A stretch of DNA of 64,000 bases, from positions 182,978,106-183,042,105 of the forward strand of contig NC_089492.1 in the NCBI RefSeq assembly GCF_036850765.1. Direction: 5' to 3'. Origin of the DNA: Saccopteryx bilineata (Eukaryota; Chordata; Mammalia; Chiroptera; Emballonuridae). The notes under the pieces were generated by a model, which made no database searches, was not told the origin of the DNA, and saw only the letters and a list, made by a program, of their open reading frames with translations. Made by a program: the position numbers and the translations under genes. Below are positions 54,128-64,000 of the stretch, piece after piece (the stretch's first letter is position 1; each line of letters opens with the position of its first letter).

Positions 54128-55131
54128 ATGCCATTAAGGAAGAGAAAATCAAATATCATGGATACAAAAGAAAGAGAGGTAACACAGCTAGATGAGGAAA
54201 AATCTATGGAGAAAAAATTTAATATATTGGAAACCTTGGAGTTAAACGACAGAGAATTTAAAATAGAAATTCTAAAAATACTTGGAGATGTACAAGAAAA
54301 CACAGAAAGGCAATTTAGGGAGCTTAGAAAACAGCTCAACGAACACAAAGAATATATTACCAAAGAAATTGAAACTATAAAAACAAATCAAACTGAGATG
54401 ACAAACTCAATTCATGAGCTGAAAAATGAGGTAACAAGCTTAGCTAATAAAACAGGCCAGATAGAAGGTAGGATTAGTGAAATAGAAGACAAGCAACTTG
54501 AGGCACAACAGAGAGAAGAAGAAAGAGATTCAAAAATTTAAAAAAATGAGATAGCCCTACAGGAATTATCTGACTCCATCAAAAAGAATAACATAAGAAT
54601 AATAGGTATATCAGAGGGAGAAGAGAGAGAAAATGGAATGGAGAACATACTCAAACAAATAATAGATGAGAACTTCCCAAGCCTGTGGAAAAAACTAAAG
54701 CTTCAAATTCAAGAAGCAAACAGAACACCGAGTTTTCTTAAGCCCAACAAACCTACTTCAAGGCACATCATAATGAAATAGGCACAAACCAATGGCAAAG
54801 AAAAAATTCTCAAGGCAGCCAGAGAAAAGAAGAATACAAATATAAAGGAAGTCCCATTAGATTATCATTAGATTTCTCATCAGAAACTCTACAAGCTAGA
54901 AGAGAGTGGACCCCAATATTTAAAGTCCTGAAAGAGAGGAACTTTAAGCCACGAATACTATACCCATCAAAGCTATCCTTTAAATATGAAGGAGAAATAA
55001 AAACATTCACAGATACAGAAAAGATGAGGGAGTTTATCATCAGAAAACCCCCACTCCAGGAATTACTAAAGGGGGTTCTCCAATCAGATACGAAGAACAA
55101 AAAGAAAACAAAGCCACAAGTAAAAGCTCCA
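54128..55131 (+). pseudogene. ORF1: L1 ORF1, disrupted
   Basis: Starts MPLRKRKSNIMDTKER. The coiled coil is open to residue 137, then TAA at 54539-54541 where the other L1 has an isoleucine codon. Homology continues through the RRM-like and C-terminal regions (GISEGEERENG and YPSKLSFKYEGEIKTF in other frames). A deletion near 54777 shifts the frame again. It lies in the same order upstream of ORF2 as in an intact L1. Confidence 0.93.
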
Positions 55132-55453
55132 AGAAGAACACAATAAAACCAAATTTAAACTGTGACAACAACAAAAAGAAAGGGGCAGGGGGAGAGAATG
55201 GAGATTAACAGTAGCAAAGGATGATGGAGTGCAAAAGTACTCACAAAATAGTGCACTACAATGAACAGGGTAGGAACCCTTTTCATTATTTAAAGGTAAC
55301 CACCATTGAAAAAACCACCACAGAAGCACATGATTTAAAAAAGATAGCAACAGAGGAAAGATGTATGGAAAACAACCAAATACAAACAAAAGATAGAAAA
55401 ATGAAAAAGAAGGATCAAACAAGACACAAAACTAACAGAAAGCAAGATATAAA

Positions 55454-58033
55454 ATGGCAATAGGGAACTCACAAGTGTCAATAATTACACTAAGTGTAAA
55501 CGGATTAAACTCACCAATAAAAAGGCACAGAGTAGCAGAATGGATTAAAAAAGAAAATCCAACTGTATGCTGCCTACAAGAAACTCATCTAAGTAACAAG
55601 GATAAAAACAAATTCAAAGTGAAAGGCTGGAAAACAATACTCCAAGCAAATAACATTCAAAAAAAAGCAGGCGTAGCAATACTCATATCTGATCATGCTG
55701 ATTACAAGACAGCAAAAGTACTCAGAGACAAAAATGGCCATTTCATAATGGCTAAGGGGACACTGAATCAAGAAGACATAACAATTGTTAATATATATGT
55801 ACCAAACCAAGGAGCACCAAAATATATAAGACAGCTATTTATTGACCTTAAAACAAAAATTGACAAAAATACAATCATACTTGGAGACCTCAATACACCA
55901 CTGACGGCTCTAGATCGGTCATCCAAACAGAGAATCAACAAAGATATAGTGGCCTTAAACAAAACACTAGAGCACCTGGATATGATAGACATCTACAGGA
56001 CATTTCATCCCAAAGTGACTGTGTATACATTTTTCTCCAGTGTACATGGATCATTCTCAAGAATTGACCATATGTTGGGCCACAAAAACAACATCAGCAA
56101 ATTCAGAAAAATCGAAGTTGTACCAAGCATATTTTCTGATCATAAAACCTTGAAACTAGAATTCAACTGCAAAAAAGAGGGAAAAAATCCCACAAAAATG
56201 TGGAAACTAAACAACATACTTTTAAAAAATGAATGGGTCAAAGAAGAAATAAGTGCAGAGATCAAAAGATATATACAGACAAATGAAAATGACAATACGA
56301 CATATCAGAATCTATGGGATGCAGCAAAAGTAGTGATAAGAGGGAAATTCATATCACTTCAGGCATATATGAACAAACAAGAGAGAGCCCAAGGGAACCA
56401 CTTAACTTCACACCTTAAGGAACTAGAAAAAGAAGAACAAAGACAACCCAAACCCAGCCGAAGAAAGGAGATAATAAAAATCAGAGCAGAAGTAAACGAA
56501 ATAGAGAACAGAAAAACTATAGAAAGAATTAATAGAACATGGAGCTGGTTCTTTGAAAAGATCAACAAAATTGACAAACCCTTGGCAAGACTTACCAAGG
56601 AAAAAAGAGAAAGAACTCATATAAACAAAATCCAAAATGAAAGAGGAGAAATCACCACAGACACTGTAGATATACAAAGAATTATTGTAGAATACTATGA
56701 AAAACTTTATGCCACTAAATTCAACAACCTAGAAGAAATGGATAAATTCCTAGACCAATACAACCTTCCTAGACTGAGTCAAGAAGGAGCAGAAAGCCTA
56801 AACAGACCTATTAGTAGAGAAGAAATAGAAAAAACCATTAAAAACCTCGCCAAAAATAAAAGTCCAGGCCCAGACTGTCATACTTGCGAATTCTATCAAA
56901 CTTTCAAAGAAGACTTGGTTCCTATTCTACTCAAAGTCTTCCAAAAAATTGAAGAAGAAGCAATACTTCCAAACACATTTTATGAGGCCAACATAACCCT
57001 CATACCAAAACCAGGCAAGGATGGCACAAAAAAAGAAAACTACAGACCAATATCTCTAATGAATACAGATGCTAAAATACTAAACAAAATACTAGCAAAT
57101 CGAATACAACAACATATTTAAAAAATAATACATCATGATCAAGTGGGATTCATCCCAGAATCTCAAGGATGGTTCAACATACGTAAAACGGTTACCGTAA
57201 TACACCATATCAACAAAATGGGTATAGAAGGAAAATATCTCAACATGATAAAGGCCATATATGATAAACCATCAGCTAACATCATGTTAAATGGCACAAA
57301 ACTGAAGGCTTTCCCCCTTAAATCAGGAACAAGACAGGGTTGTCCACTCTCTCCTCTCTTATTTAATGTGGTACTAGAGGTTCTAGCCAGAGCAATCAGA
57401 CAAGACAAAGAAATAAAAGGCATCCAGATCAGAAAAGAGGAAGTAAAGGTATCACTTTTTGTGGATGATATGATCCTATACATCAAAAACCCCAAAGAAT
57501 CCACAAAGAGATTACTAGAAACAATAAGCCAATACAGTAAGGTCGCAGGATACAAAATTAACATACGGAAGTCAATAGCCTTTCTATATCCCAACAATGA
57601 AACATTTGAGAATGAACTCAAAGAATAATCCCCTTCACGATTGCAACAAAAAAATAAAATACCTAGGAATAAACATAACAAAGAATGTAAAGGACTTATA
57701 TAACGAAAACTATATAAACCATTGTTAAGGGAAATCGAAAAAGATATAATGAGATGGAAGAATATTCCTTGTTGTTGGTTAGGAAGAATAAATATAATCA
57801 AGATGGCCATATTACCCAAAGCAATATACAAATTTAATGCAATTCCCATCAAAATTCCAATGACATTTTTTAAAGAAATGGAGCAAAAAATCATCAGATT
57901 TATATGGAACTATAAAAAAGCCCGAATAGCCAAAGCAATCCTAAAGAAAAAGAATGAAGCTGGGGGCATTACAATACCTGACTTCAAACTATATTATACG
58001 GCCACGACAATCAAAACAGCATGGTATTGGCAC
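55454..58033 (+). pseudogene. ORF2: L1 ORF2, disrupted
   Basis: The first 555 codons are open: endonuclease with [22 protein letters not shown] and IFSDHKT catalytic motifs all present, then the start of the RT domain ([18 protein letters not shown]). TAA at 57119-57121 follows QQHI. Beyond it, a 93-bp deletion removes RT motif A and part of its flank. Motif C reads LFVDDM in place of LFADDM, though both aspartates stay. A single-base loss near 57625 shifts the frame, and the ORF ends at the strand switch at 58033. The C-terminal Cys-rich domain is present only as an inverted piece further on. Confidence 0.95.
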
Positions 58034-58035
58034 AT

Positions 58036-58875
58036 TGATTTGCATTTCTCTAATAACTAAAGAAGATAAGCATCTTTTCATATATCTGTTGGTCATTTGT
58101 ATTTCTTCCTGGGAGAAGGATGGCACAAAAAAGTCAGATTGTCCTCTGTCAATCTAGTTTTCTATCTAGTTTTCTTTGTGCCCCTCCCCCTCCCCCTTTC
58201 CCTCTACCTCTCCCCCCTCTTCCCGTAACCACCACACTCTTATCCATGTCTCTTAGTCTCACTTTTATGTCCTACCTACGTATGAAATAATGCAGTTCCT
58301 GGTTTTTTCTGATTTACTTATTTCACTTTGTATTATATAATGTTATCAAGATCCCACCATTTTGCTGTAAATGATCCGATATCATCATTTCTTATGGCTG
58401 AGTAGAATTCCATACTGTATATGTGCCACATCTTCTTTATCCAGTCATCTATTGATGGGCTTTTTGGTTGTTTCCATGTCCTGGCCACTGTGAACAATGC
58501 TGCAATGAACATGGGGCTGTATGTGTCTTTACGTATCAATGTTTCTGAGTTTTTGGGGTATATACCCAGTAGAGGGATGGCTGGGTCATAAGGTAGTTCT
58601 ATTTTCAGTTTTTTGAGGAACCACCATACTTTCTTCCATAATGGTTGTACTACTTTACATTCCCACCAACAGTGTATGAGGGTTTATTTTTCTCCACAGC
58701 CTTTCCAACATTTGCTATTACCTGTCTTGTTAATAATAGCTAATCTAACAGATGTGAGGTGGTATCTCATTGCAGTTTTGATTTGCATTTCTCTAATAAC
58801 TAAAGAAGATGAGCATCTTTTCATATATCTGTTGGTCATTTGTATTTCTTCCTGGGAGAAGGATGGCACAAAAAA
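58036..58875 (-). mobile_element. Inverted L1 3' segment flanked by 97-bp direct repeats
   Basis: Minus-strand ORF2 C-terminus and 3'UTR of the same young L1 family (reversed ATTTCACTTTGTATTATATA, TTTTGCTGTAAATGATCCGA and GGGTATATACCCAGTAGAGG). A 97-bp segment, ORF2 DNA ending GGATGGCACAAAAAA, occurs at both edges (58036-58132 and 58779-58875) with one mismatch (ATAAG/ATGAG). The 3'UTR piece joins the left copy at GTCAGATTGTCC and lacks the final ~120 bp and the A tail. Confidence 0.85.
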
Positions 58876-59500
58876 GGATGGCTAGGATTTCCAGTACTAT
58901 GTTGACTAGGAGTGGTGAGAGTGGGCATCTTTGTCTTGTTTCTCATCTTCAACCTTTCATCATTAAGTATGATGTTAACTGAGTTTGTCATATGTGACCT
59001 TAATAATCTTGAGGTATGTTTTTTCTATACCAAATTTGTTGAGAGTTTTTATCATGAAAGAATGTTAAATTTAGTCAAATGTTTTGTCTGTATCTATTGA
59101 AATAATTATATAATTTTATATTTATTCTATTAATGTGATTCATCACATTTGTTGATTTGCATGTATTAAACCAGCCTCAAATCCCAGAAATAAGTTCCAC
59201 TTGATGATAGTGTATAACCCTTTTAACGTGCTACTAAATTTGGTTTGCTAGTATTTTATTGAGAAATTTTGCATCTGTTTGCATCAGATATATTGACTTG
59301 TAGTTTTCTTGTAGTGTCCTTTTCTAGCTTAGGTATTAGGATAACACTAGCCCCATAAAATGAGTTTGGGAATGCTCCATCTTCTTCAATTTTTTCGAAG
59401 AATTTGAGAAAGATCAGTGTTATTTCTTTAAATATTTGGAATTCATCAGTAAAAGCATCTGATCCTAGGCTTTTCTTTGTTGGGAGGAGGACAGCTATAT
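58876..59500 (-). repeat. Older L1 ORF2 fragment, minus strand
   Basis: Plus strand shows reversed RT-region sequence of an old L1: GGCTAGGATTTCCAGTACTA, GTGAGAGTGGGCATCTTTGT, AATGTGATTCATCACATTTG, CTAGCCCCATAAAATGAGTT and GATCCTAGGCTTTTCTTTGT. More diverged than the neighbouring segment. Confidence 0.85.
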
Positions 59501-60430
59501 TATTTAAATGCTACCTGATTAGGTGATTTAGAGTATTTTAATTCTAGTACTGTAATTGCTAAGTTTTCACAAGTACTTAACTTCAGTAAGTATACTTGGG
59601 TTGAAGTCACATTTAGCACAGTTTGTCAATCCAAAGTTAAAAAATAATTTCAATGACCAAAAACTATACAAATTGTTGGCACAATGTATATAAGACCATC
59701 CGTGATTAGCTAATGCCTCATCACAAATAGCTGACAGTCCTCTAAGAACCAAATAATCACCTGGAGGGAAAGCAAGAGAGAGCAGGTGCCAGAAATGCTA
59801 GAGGCTTCCATGACTCCCCAAACACTGGATCATAGTCCACCTGAGAACATAGTAAGAATTTTAATTTTTTCAAACTTAATGGTTGTTACATTCTTCCCAT
59901 AATTTTCAGGAAAATCCTCAAGGGGATGGGGACGATAAATGTGTGTTTTGAATTAATTAAACAATTTCCTAAGTACCCTGAGCTATTCTGCCATCTACAA
60001 TGGAAGTACTGGTCAGAATTAATCCCTCTTGTCTCGAAAGTGTTGGTGACTAGGTCTGTAGTTAAAGAGTCAACAAAATGGGCAGCCTGTTTGAAAGGAA
60101 GCTGTTCAGTTAAAACAGGCTCCCCATGTTTTTAGCAATGTAATGACTCCAAAATGAAATAGAAAATGGGTTTATAAAATGGGTCATAGTGGTTGAAACT
60201 TCATCAGATATTCTTTGCTCTGTGGTTTTTCAACTATTAAGTATTATATAAACATCATTCTTCAGACTGGTAATGTTACCACATTTTTTTATATAAATGA
60301 TGCTTATCCTCAGAGTGTATAAGTTCTTCAAGCACACTTAGTGTAAGTAACGCTGAAGCAGAGACGAGAATATACAGATGGAATAAGTGGCTACCTGTCT
60401 ATAGGTAGCTATCAATACATTGGGGAAACA
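59501..60430. other. Unassigned DNA
   Basis: Nothing recognised. Confidence 0.35.
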
Positions 60431-60432
60431 GC

Positions 60433-60800
60433 TGTGTTAGGCTTGCTCACTTGCACTTTGCGTGATTAGTGCATGAGCCCATGGGAGAGAGCCACACATG
60501 CATGTGTGTGTAGCCTATAAAAGGCTACAAGTACTTTCCCTACGCATGGATCCCTTGCCTGCCACCGCAGGGGGCTTTTTTCCTGCTTGCTCACCTGTGG
60601 CTCTGAGACATGATTTTCCTCTTTGCTTGCCTGCCACTGTGAAAAGTGGTTTCCCCCTGATTATTTGCTTGACCACCGTTGCAAGAATCTATTGAACAGG
60701 AATGGCCCACCACTTTCTGGCTCCACAGTTCCTCTACTGTCTACCCGAATCCAGTGTGCACCTGCCTGGCCTCAACCACTGGAACTACAAGCTACACGTC
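60433..60800 (+). repeat. LTR-like sequence with U5-region similarity to LTRs A-C
   Basis: Starts near TGTGTTAGGCTTGCTCAC and has CCTATAAAAGGC (TATA) at about 60516. It shares GGCCCACCA..TTCTGGCTCC and CTACTGTCTACCCGAATCCA with the U5-like end of the LTRs at 41-48 kb. A TTGCTTGCCTGCCACTGTGA-type motif is partly repeated. Edges and target duplication are unclear. Confidence 0.55.
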
Positions 60801-61260
60801 CTATAGAAAGACTTGCTAGAAACAAAGTCTAAAACACAAATCGGTTCATCTGAAAGTGTTAGCAGGAAATAAAATGAAGAAGGACAAAGGGAGAAGCTGC
60901 TTTGCAATGCAGCTGTAACAGAGGTCTCAGCAAATCCTTCAGAGAACTCTGGAATTGACACAGCCCTCAGAGTGTCCCAAATTGAGGTAACAGAATGTTA
61001 CAGACCAAACTGTGCCCCAAAAGTCCTATGTTGAAATCCTAACCCCCAGCACCTTAGAATGCAACTCTGTTTGGACGTAGGGCTTTTAATGTTAAATGAG
61101 TTCATATGAGTGGGTCCTAATCCAATAGGACTGGTGTCCTTATAAGAAGAGAAAGAGACATCAGAAATGCACACACATGGAACAAAGTCCATGTAAGGAC
61201 ACAGCAAAGAAGGCAGCCATCTGCAAGCCAATAAGAGGTTCCTCAAAAGAAACCAAATCT

Positions 61261-61815
61261 GCCCTGGCCAGGTAGCTCAGTTGGTTAAAACATGGTCCCA
61301 ATACACCAAGGCTGCAAGTTTGATCCCCGGTCAGGGCACATGCAAGAATCAACCAATGAATACATAAATGGTGAAAAAACAGATTGATGTTGCCTGACCA
61401 GGCAGTGGCGCAGTGGGTGGAGCATCGAACTGGGATGCTGAGAACCCAGGTTCGAGACCCCGAGATCGCCAGCTTGAGCACAGGTTCATCTGGTTTGAGC
61501 AAAAGCTCACCAGCTTAGACCCAAGGTTGCTGGCTGGAGCAAGGGGTTACTCAGTCTGCTGAAGACCCAGGTCAAGGCACATATGAGAAAGCAATCAATG
61601 AACAACTAATGTGTCACAATGTGCAATGAAAAACTAATGATTGATGCTTCTCATCTCTCTGTTCCTGTCTGTCTGTTCCTGTCTATCCCTCTCTCTGACT
61701 CTCTCTCTGTCTCTGTAAAAAAAAAAAAAAAAAAAAAAAAAAACCAGACTGATGTTTCCTTTCTCTCTCTCTCTCCCTTCCTCTCTAAAAAAAATCAATA
61801 GATTAAAAAATAAAA
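61261..61815 (+). mobile_element. Older Ves SINE, itself split by a younger SINE
   Basis: Head GCCCTGGCCAGGTAGCTCAG, box B-like GTTTGATCCCC, then after the break GATGTTTCCTTTCTCTCTCT and an AAAAATCAATAGATT end, which is the older bat Ves type. Target duplication AAAAGAAACCAAA at 61245-61257 and 61816-61828. Confidence 0.88.
61392..61744 (+). mobile_element. Younger bat SINE inside Ves
   Basis: CCTGACCAGG-group copy with 27-base A run. Target duplications CAGATTGATGTT and CAGACTGATGTT (61380-61391 and 61745-61756) lie within the Ves copy. Confidence 0.94.
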
Positions 61816-62150
61816 AAAGAAACCAAAACTACTAATATCTTGATCTTGGACATTCAGCCTCCAGAACTGTGAGCTAATGAATTCCCATTGTTGAAGTCAC
61901 CCACTCTGTGGTATTTTGTTATGGCAGCCTGAGCAACTAATACAGAGAGCCAGGCTTGTATTTGTCAAATAGGTCTTCCATTCCGGCCTGAAATTTCATC
62001 ATCATCACAAATTCTTTTATATAACCAGCAAATTCTTTTATATGACCACAAATTCTTTTACTTTATTTATCCACTGAAATAATAATAACAATAATCACCT
62101 TCTCTCTGTCAGGCACAATGCTATGTACTAACAATACAATGAGCATGTTA

Positions 62151-62484
62151 TTTATTTATTTATTTTGTGGCAGAGACAGAGAGAGTCAAAGAGAGGGACA
62201 GATAGGGACAGACAGACAGGAACAGAGAAAGATGAGAAACATCAATTCTTTGTTGTGGCTCCTTAGTTATTCATTGATTGATTTCTCATATGTGCCTTGA
62301 CTCGGGGAGCTACAGCAGACCAAGTGACCCTTTGCTCGAGCCAGCGGCCTTGGGCTCAAGCTGGTAAGCCTTGCTCAAACCAGATGAGCCCATGCTCAAG
62401 ATGGCAACTTCAGGATCTCGAACCTGGGTCCTCCACATTCCAGTCTGACGCTCTATCTACTGCACCACCACCTGGTCAGGCTAT
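62151..62484 (-). mobile_element. tRNA-derived bat SINE (CCTGACCAGG group), minus strand
   Basis: Begins GCCTGACCAGGTGGTGGTGC on the minus strand. Target duplications AATGAGCATGTTA and AATGAACATGTTA (62138-62150 and 62485-62497). Confidence 0.94.
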
Positions 62485-62499
62485 AATGAACATGTTAGA

Positions 62500-63220
62500 A
62501 ATGGTTCCTGACCTCTTGAAAAATATAGACAAAAGATTAATTACAATAACATCATAAGAGCAGTGATATAGGCTGAACAGTGAGTGCATCATGAAAGTAC
62601 AGCTGTAAGCACTTGATTAGAATTGGGTGGTCACGAAGGGCTTCCAGGTGAGTAGGAGATATTAGGCTGAGAAGGGAAGGAATTATCTAGGAATAAAGAA
62701 CAGCCTGTGCACAGGTGAGGAAGTGAGAATCAATGGCACATGGACTAAGAGAAGCGTGGCACACAGGGTAGAAGGGACAGAGTGGTAAAAGAAGAAGCAG
62801 AGGGAGTGCAGAGCAATCTGGCCACCACAGGACTTTGGACCTCACATAAAGAGCTGCGTGAGGCATCAAAGGGATGAATAAAATTTGTTTTACAGAGAAA
62901 TATCTGGCTTTAGAATGGATTAGATAGAAGATGGAGAATGGATTGGAAAGGATGAGTGACCAGTTTAAGAGCTACTGAAGGAAATCAGTTGAGAAAAGTA
63001 TGGAAGGCCCTTGTAAGGAAATTGCTGTGAGGACATAGATAACCCTTCCAATCTCAGCCATAGTAAATTATCCATTAGTCCATTATCTACCATCATCATA
63101 ACCGATCCTTGCCCATTATATAAGTATTTGCAAATATGTCACCCCAGTGAGACATAATCACCTTGACGACAGGGAAATAATTCGCATCTCTATTCTCTGG
63201 GCACAATACCTTCTGTTGCT
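62500..63220. other. Unassigned DNA, probable ancient repeat in part
   Basis: The stretch 62620-62890 (AGGGCTTCCAGGTGAGTAGG through CCACAGGACTTTGGACCTCA) has the look of an old medium-reiterated mammalian repeat I cannot name. No gene seen. Confidence 0.35.
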
Positions 63221-63224
63221 TGAT

Positions 63225-63450
63225 ATATGCTATGAGAGAAAACATGGACTCTGAGGTTAAGCAGACCTGGCCTCAAATTCCAGTACCTCAAATTATTAAC
63301 TCTGTGAGTTTAGAGCAAGAGGATTTTTCCTCTTGAGCCTCAGTTTCTCATCTGTGAAATTGAGAAATTAGCACCTACCCTACTGGGTTGCTGTGAAAAT
63401 TCATAATTACTATGGGTTAGAGTATATGCTAAACCTAGCAATATGTTTAT
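63225..63450 (+). repeat. MIR SINE
   Basis: Forward MIR: TGGACTCTGAGGTTAAGCAG, AAATTCCAGTACCTCAAATT, CTCAGTTTCTCATCTGTGAA and TACTGGGTTGCTGTGAAAAT. Followed by an old repeat tail (GTGTCAGGTACTATTCTAGG). Confidence 0.85.
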
Positions 63451-63859
63451 TCATTTACTCACTTTTAAGCACTTGTGATGTGTCAGGTACTATTCTAGGC
63501 TTGAGGATTCAGGATATACATTTCATTAAGGGGATAAAAACAATAAACCTATAAAAGAGATAATTTCAGATAGCAATAGTACTATAAAGACAAAAAAACA
63601 GAGAAAGATAATAAAAAATGCTAGTCAGAATAGGGGCTGCTTCTTTAGATAATATCATCATGGATGCCTTCTCTGACCAGAGTACATTTAGTTGGCAATG
63701 AATGATGAGTAGAAGAAAGATCACTTTCAGGTAGAGAAAATAGTGAATGCAGAGGCCCTGAGGTTTACACTCACTAATTATTAGTCTCCCTTTTACTTTC
63801 ATTATTGCGGTGAATAAAATAACTCTACTACAAATGCAATCTCAAGATTACCACCCTAG

Positions 63860-64000
63860 GCCTGACCTGTGGTGGCGCAGTGGATCAAGCATTGACCTGG
63901 AACGCTGAGGTCGCTGGTTCAAAACCCTGGGCCTGCCTGGTCAAGGCACATATGGGGGTTGATGCTTCCTGCTCCTCCCCCCACTTCTCTCTCTCTCTTT
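63860..64000 (+). mobile_element. tRNA-derived bat SINE (CCTGACCTGTGG group), cut by window edge
   Basis: Head GCCTGACCTGTGGTGGCGCA, box B-like GGTTCAAAACCC and GTTGATGCTTCCTGCTCC body, ending in the CT-rich part at the window end. Confidence 0.93.

Larger units (their letters stand above)
51345..58033 (+). mobile_element. Second LINE-1, plus strand, 3' end lost
   Basis: Homologous in both ORFs to the L1 at 20.6 kb, with a distinct monomeric 5'UTR. Sequence follows the L1 to ORF2 TATTGGCA (58032), then switches strand. It contains nonsense codons in ORF1 (54539) and ORF2 (57119), a 93-bp RT deletion, an RT active-site change and a frameshift near 57625. No A tail or closing target duplication remains. 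Inactive. Confidence 0.93.
60996..61944 (+). repeat. MLT1-type LTR with nested SINEs
   Basis: Plus-strand MaLR LTR: TGTTACAGACCAAACTGTGC, TATGTTGAAATCCTAACCCC, AGGACTGGTGTCCTTATAAG, then after the insertion CTTGATCTTGGACATTCAGC, CCAGAACTGTGAGCTAATGA and GAGCAACTAATACA. Confidence 0.88.

Noticed and set aside
58036..58875. 97-bp repeats as an ordinary L1 target-site duplication
   Set aside because: Far too long for target-primed insertion (usually below about 20 bp), and the repeated DNA is itself L1 sequence. Interpreted as rearrangement.

Overview
This window looks like ordinary intergenic or intronic DNA from a bat genome. The main clue is the dense set of young tRNA-derived SINEs of the chiropteran (Ves-like) kind. 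One group begins GCCCTGGCCGGTTGGCTCAG, a second begins CCTGACCAGGCGGTGGCGCA, and a third begins CCTGACCTGTGGTGGCGCAG. Near-intact hAT DNA transposons, which stayed active late in bats, fit the same picture. The bat family cannot be fixed by eye; the SINE groups remind me of sac-winged bats (Emballonuridae), but that is an impression only. No complete protein-coding host gene is visible. The only host-gene signal is a CpG island at about 9.35-9.96 kb. It carries a consensus RFX X-box, an overlapping CRE half-site and a minus-strand splice donor, and probably marks the promoter and first exon of a gene read toward coordinate 1.

Layout. 1-1.8 kb: SINE and MIR relics. 1.88-4.70 kb: an internally deleted class II (betaretrovirus-like) endogenous retrovirus on the minus strand, with both LTRs, a 6-bp target duplication, a Lys-type primer-binding site, a matrix-like gag start and an env tail. 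4.7-9.3 kb: mostly unique AT-rich DNA with two SINEs. 9.3-10.0 kb: the CpG island. 10-18.3 kb: unique DNA with old L1, MIR, a small TIR element and SINEs. 18.37-28.73 kb: one hAT transposon with a decayed transposase, split by a 7.7-kb L1 and then by a SINE at the same target. 28.7-41 kb: L2, MLT1, Tigger1, old L1 and many SINEs. 41.2-42.7 kb: two solo LTRs of one family, inverted and 212 bp apart. 43.3-46.4 kb: an old L1 3' end broken by SINEs and by a 1,250-bp hAT that contains a hairpin, a minisatellite and a retroinserted U2 snRNA fragment. 46.4-51 kb: SINEs and two LTRs. 51.1-59.5 kb: half of a hAT, then a second long L1 with a tandem-monomer 5'UTR and a scrambled 3' end that abuts an older minus-strand L1. 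59.5-64 kb: an LTR-like piece, a three-level nest (MLT1, Ves, younger SINE), MIR and SINEs.

How the parts relate. L1 supplied the machinery for the SINE insertions and for the U2 fragment, as shown by A-tails, TT/AAAA-type targets and 11-18 bp target duplications. Both long L1s are inactive: each has nonsense codons and frameshifts. They share ORFs and the outermost 5' ~100 bp but carry unrelated central 5'UTRs. The insertions form a readable relative chronology. The large DNA transposons are older than the L1 and SINE copies inside them, and MIR, L2, MLT1 and L1M are oldest.
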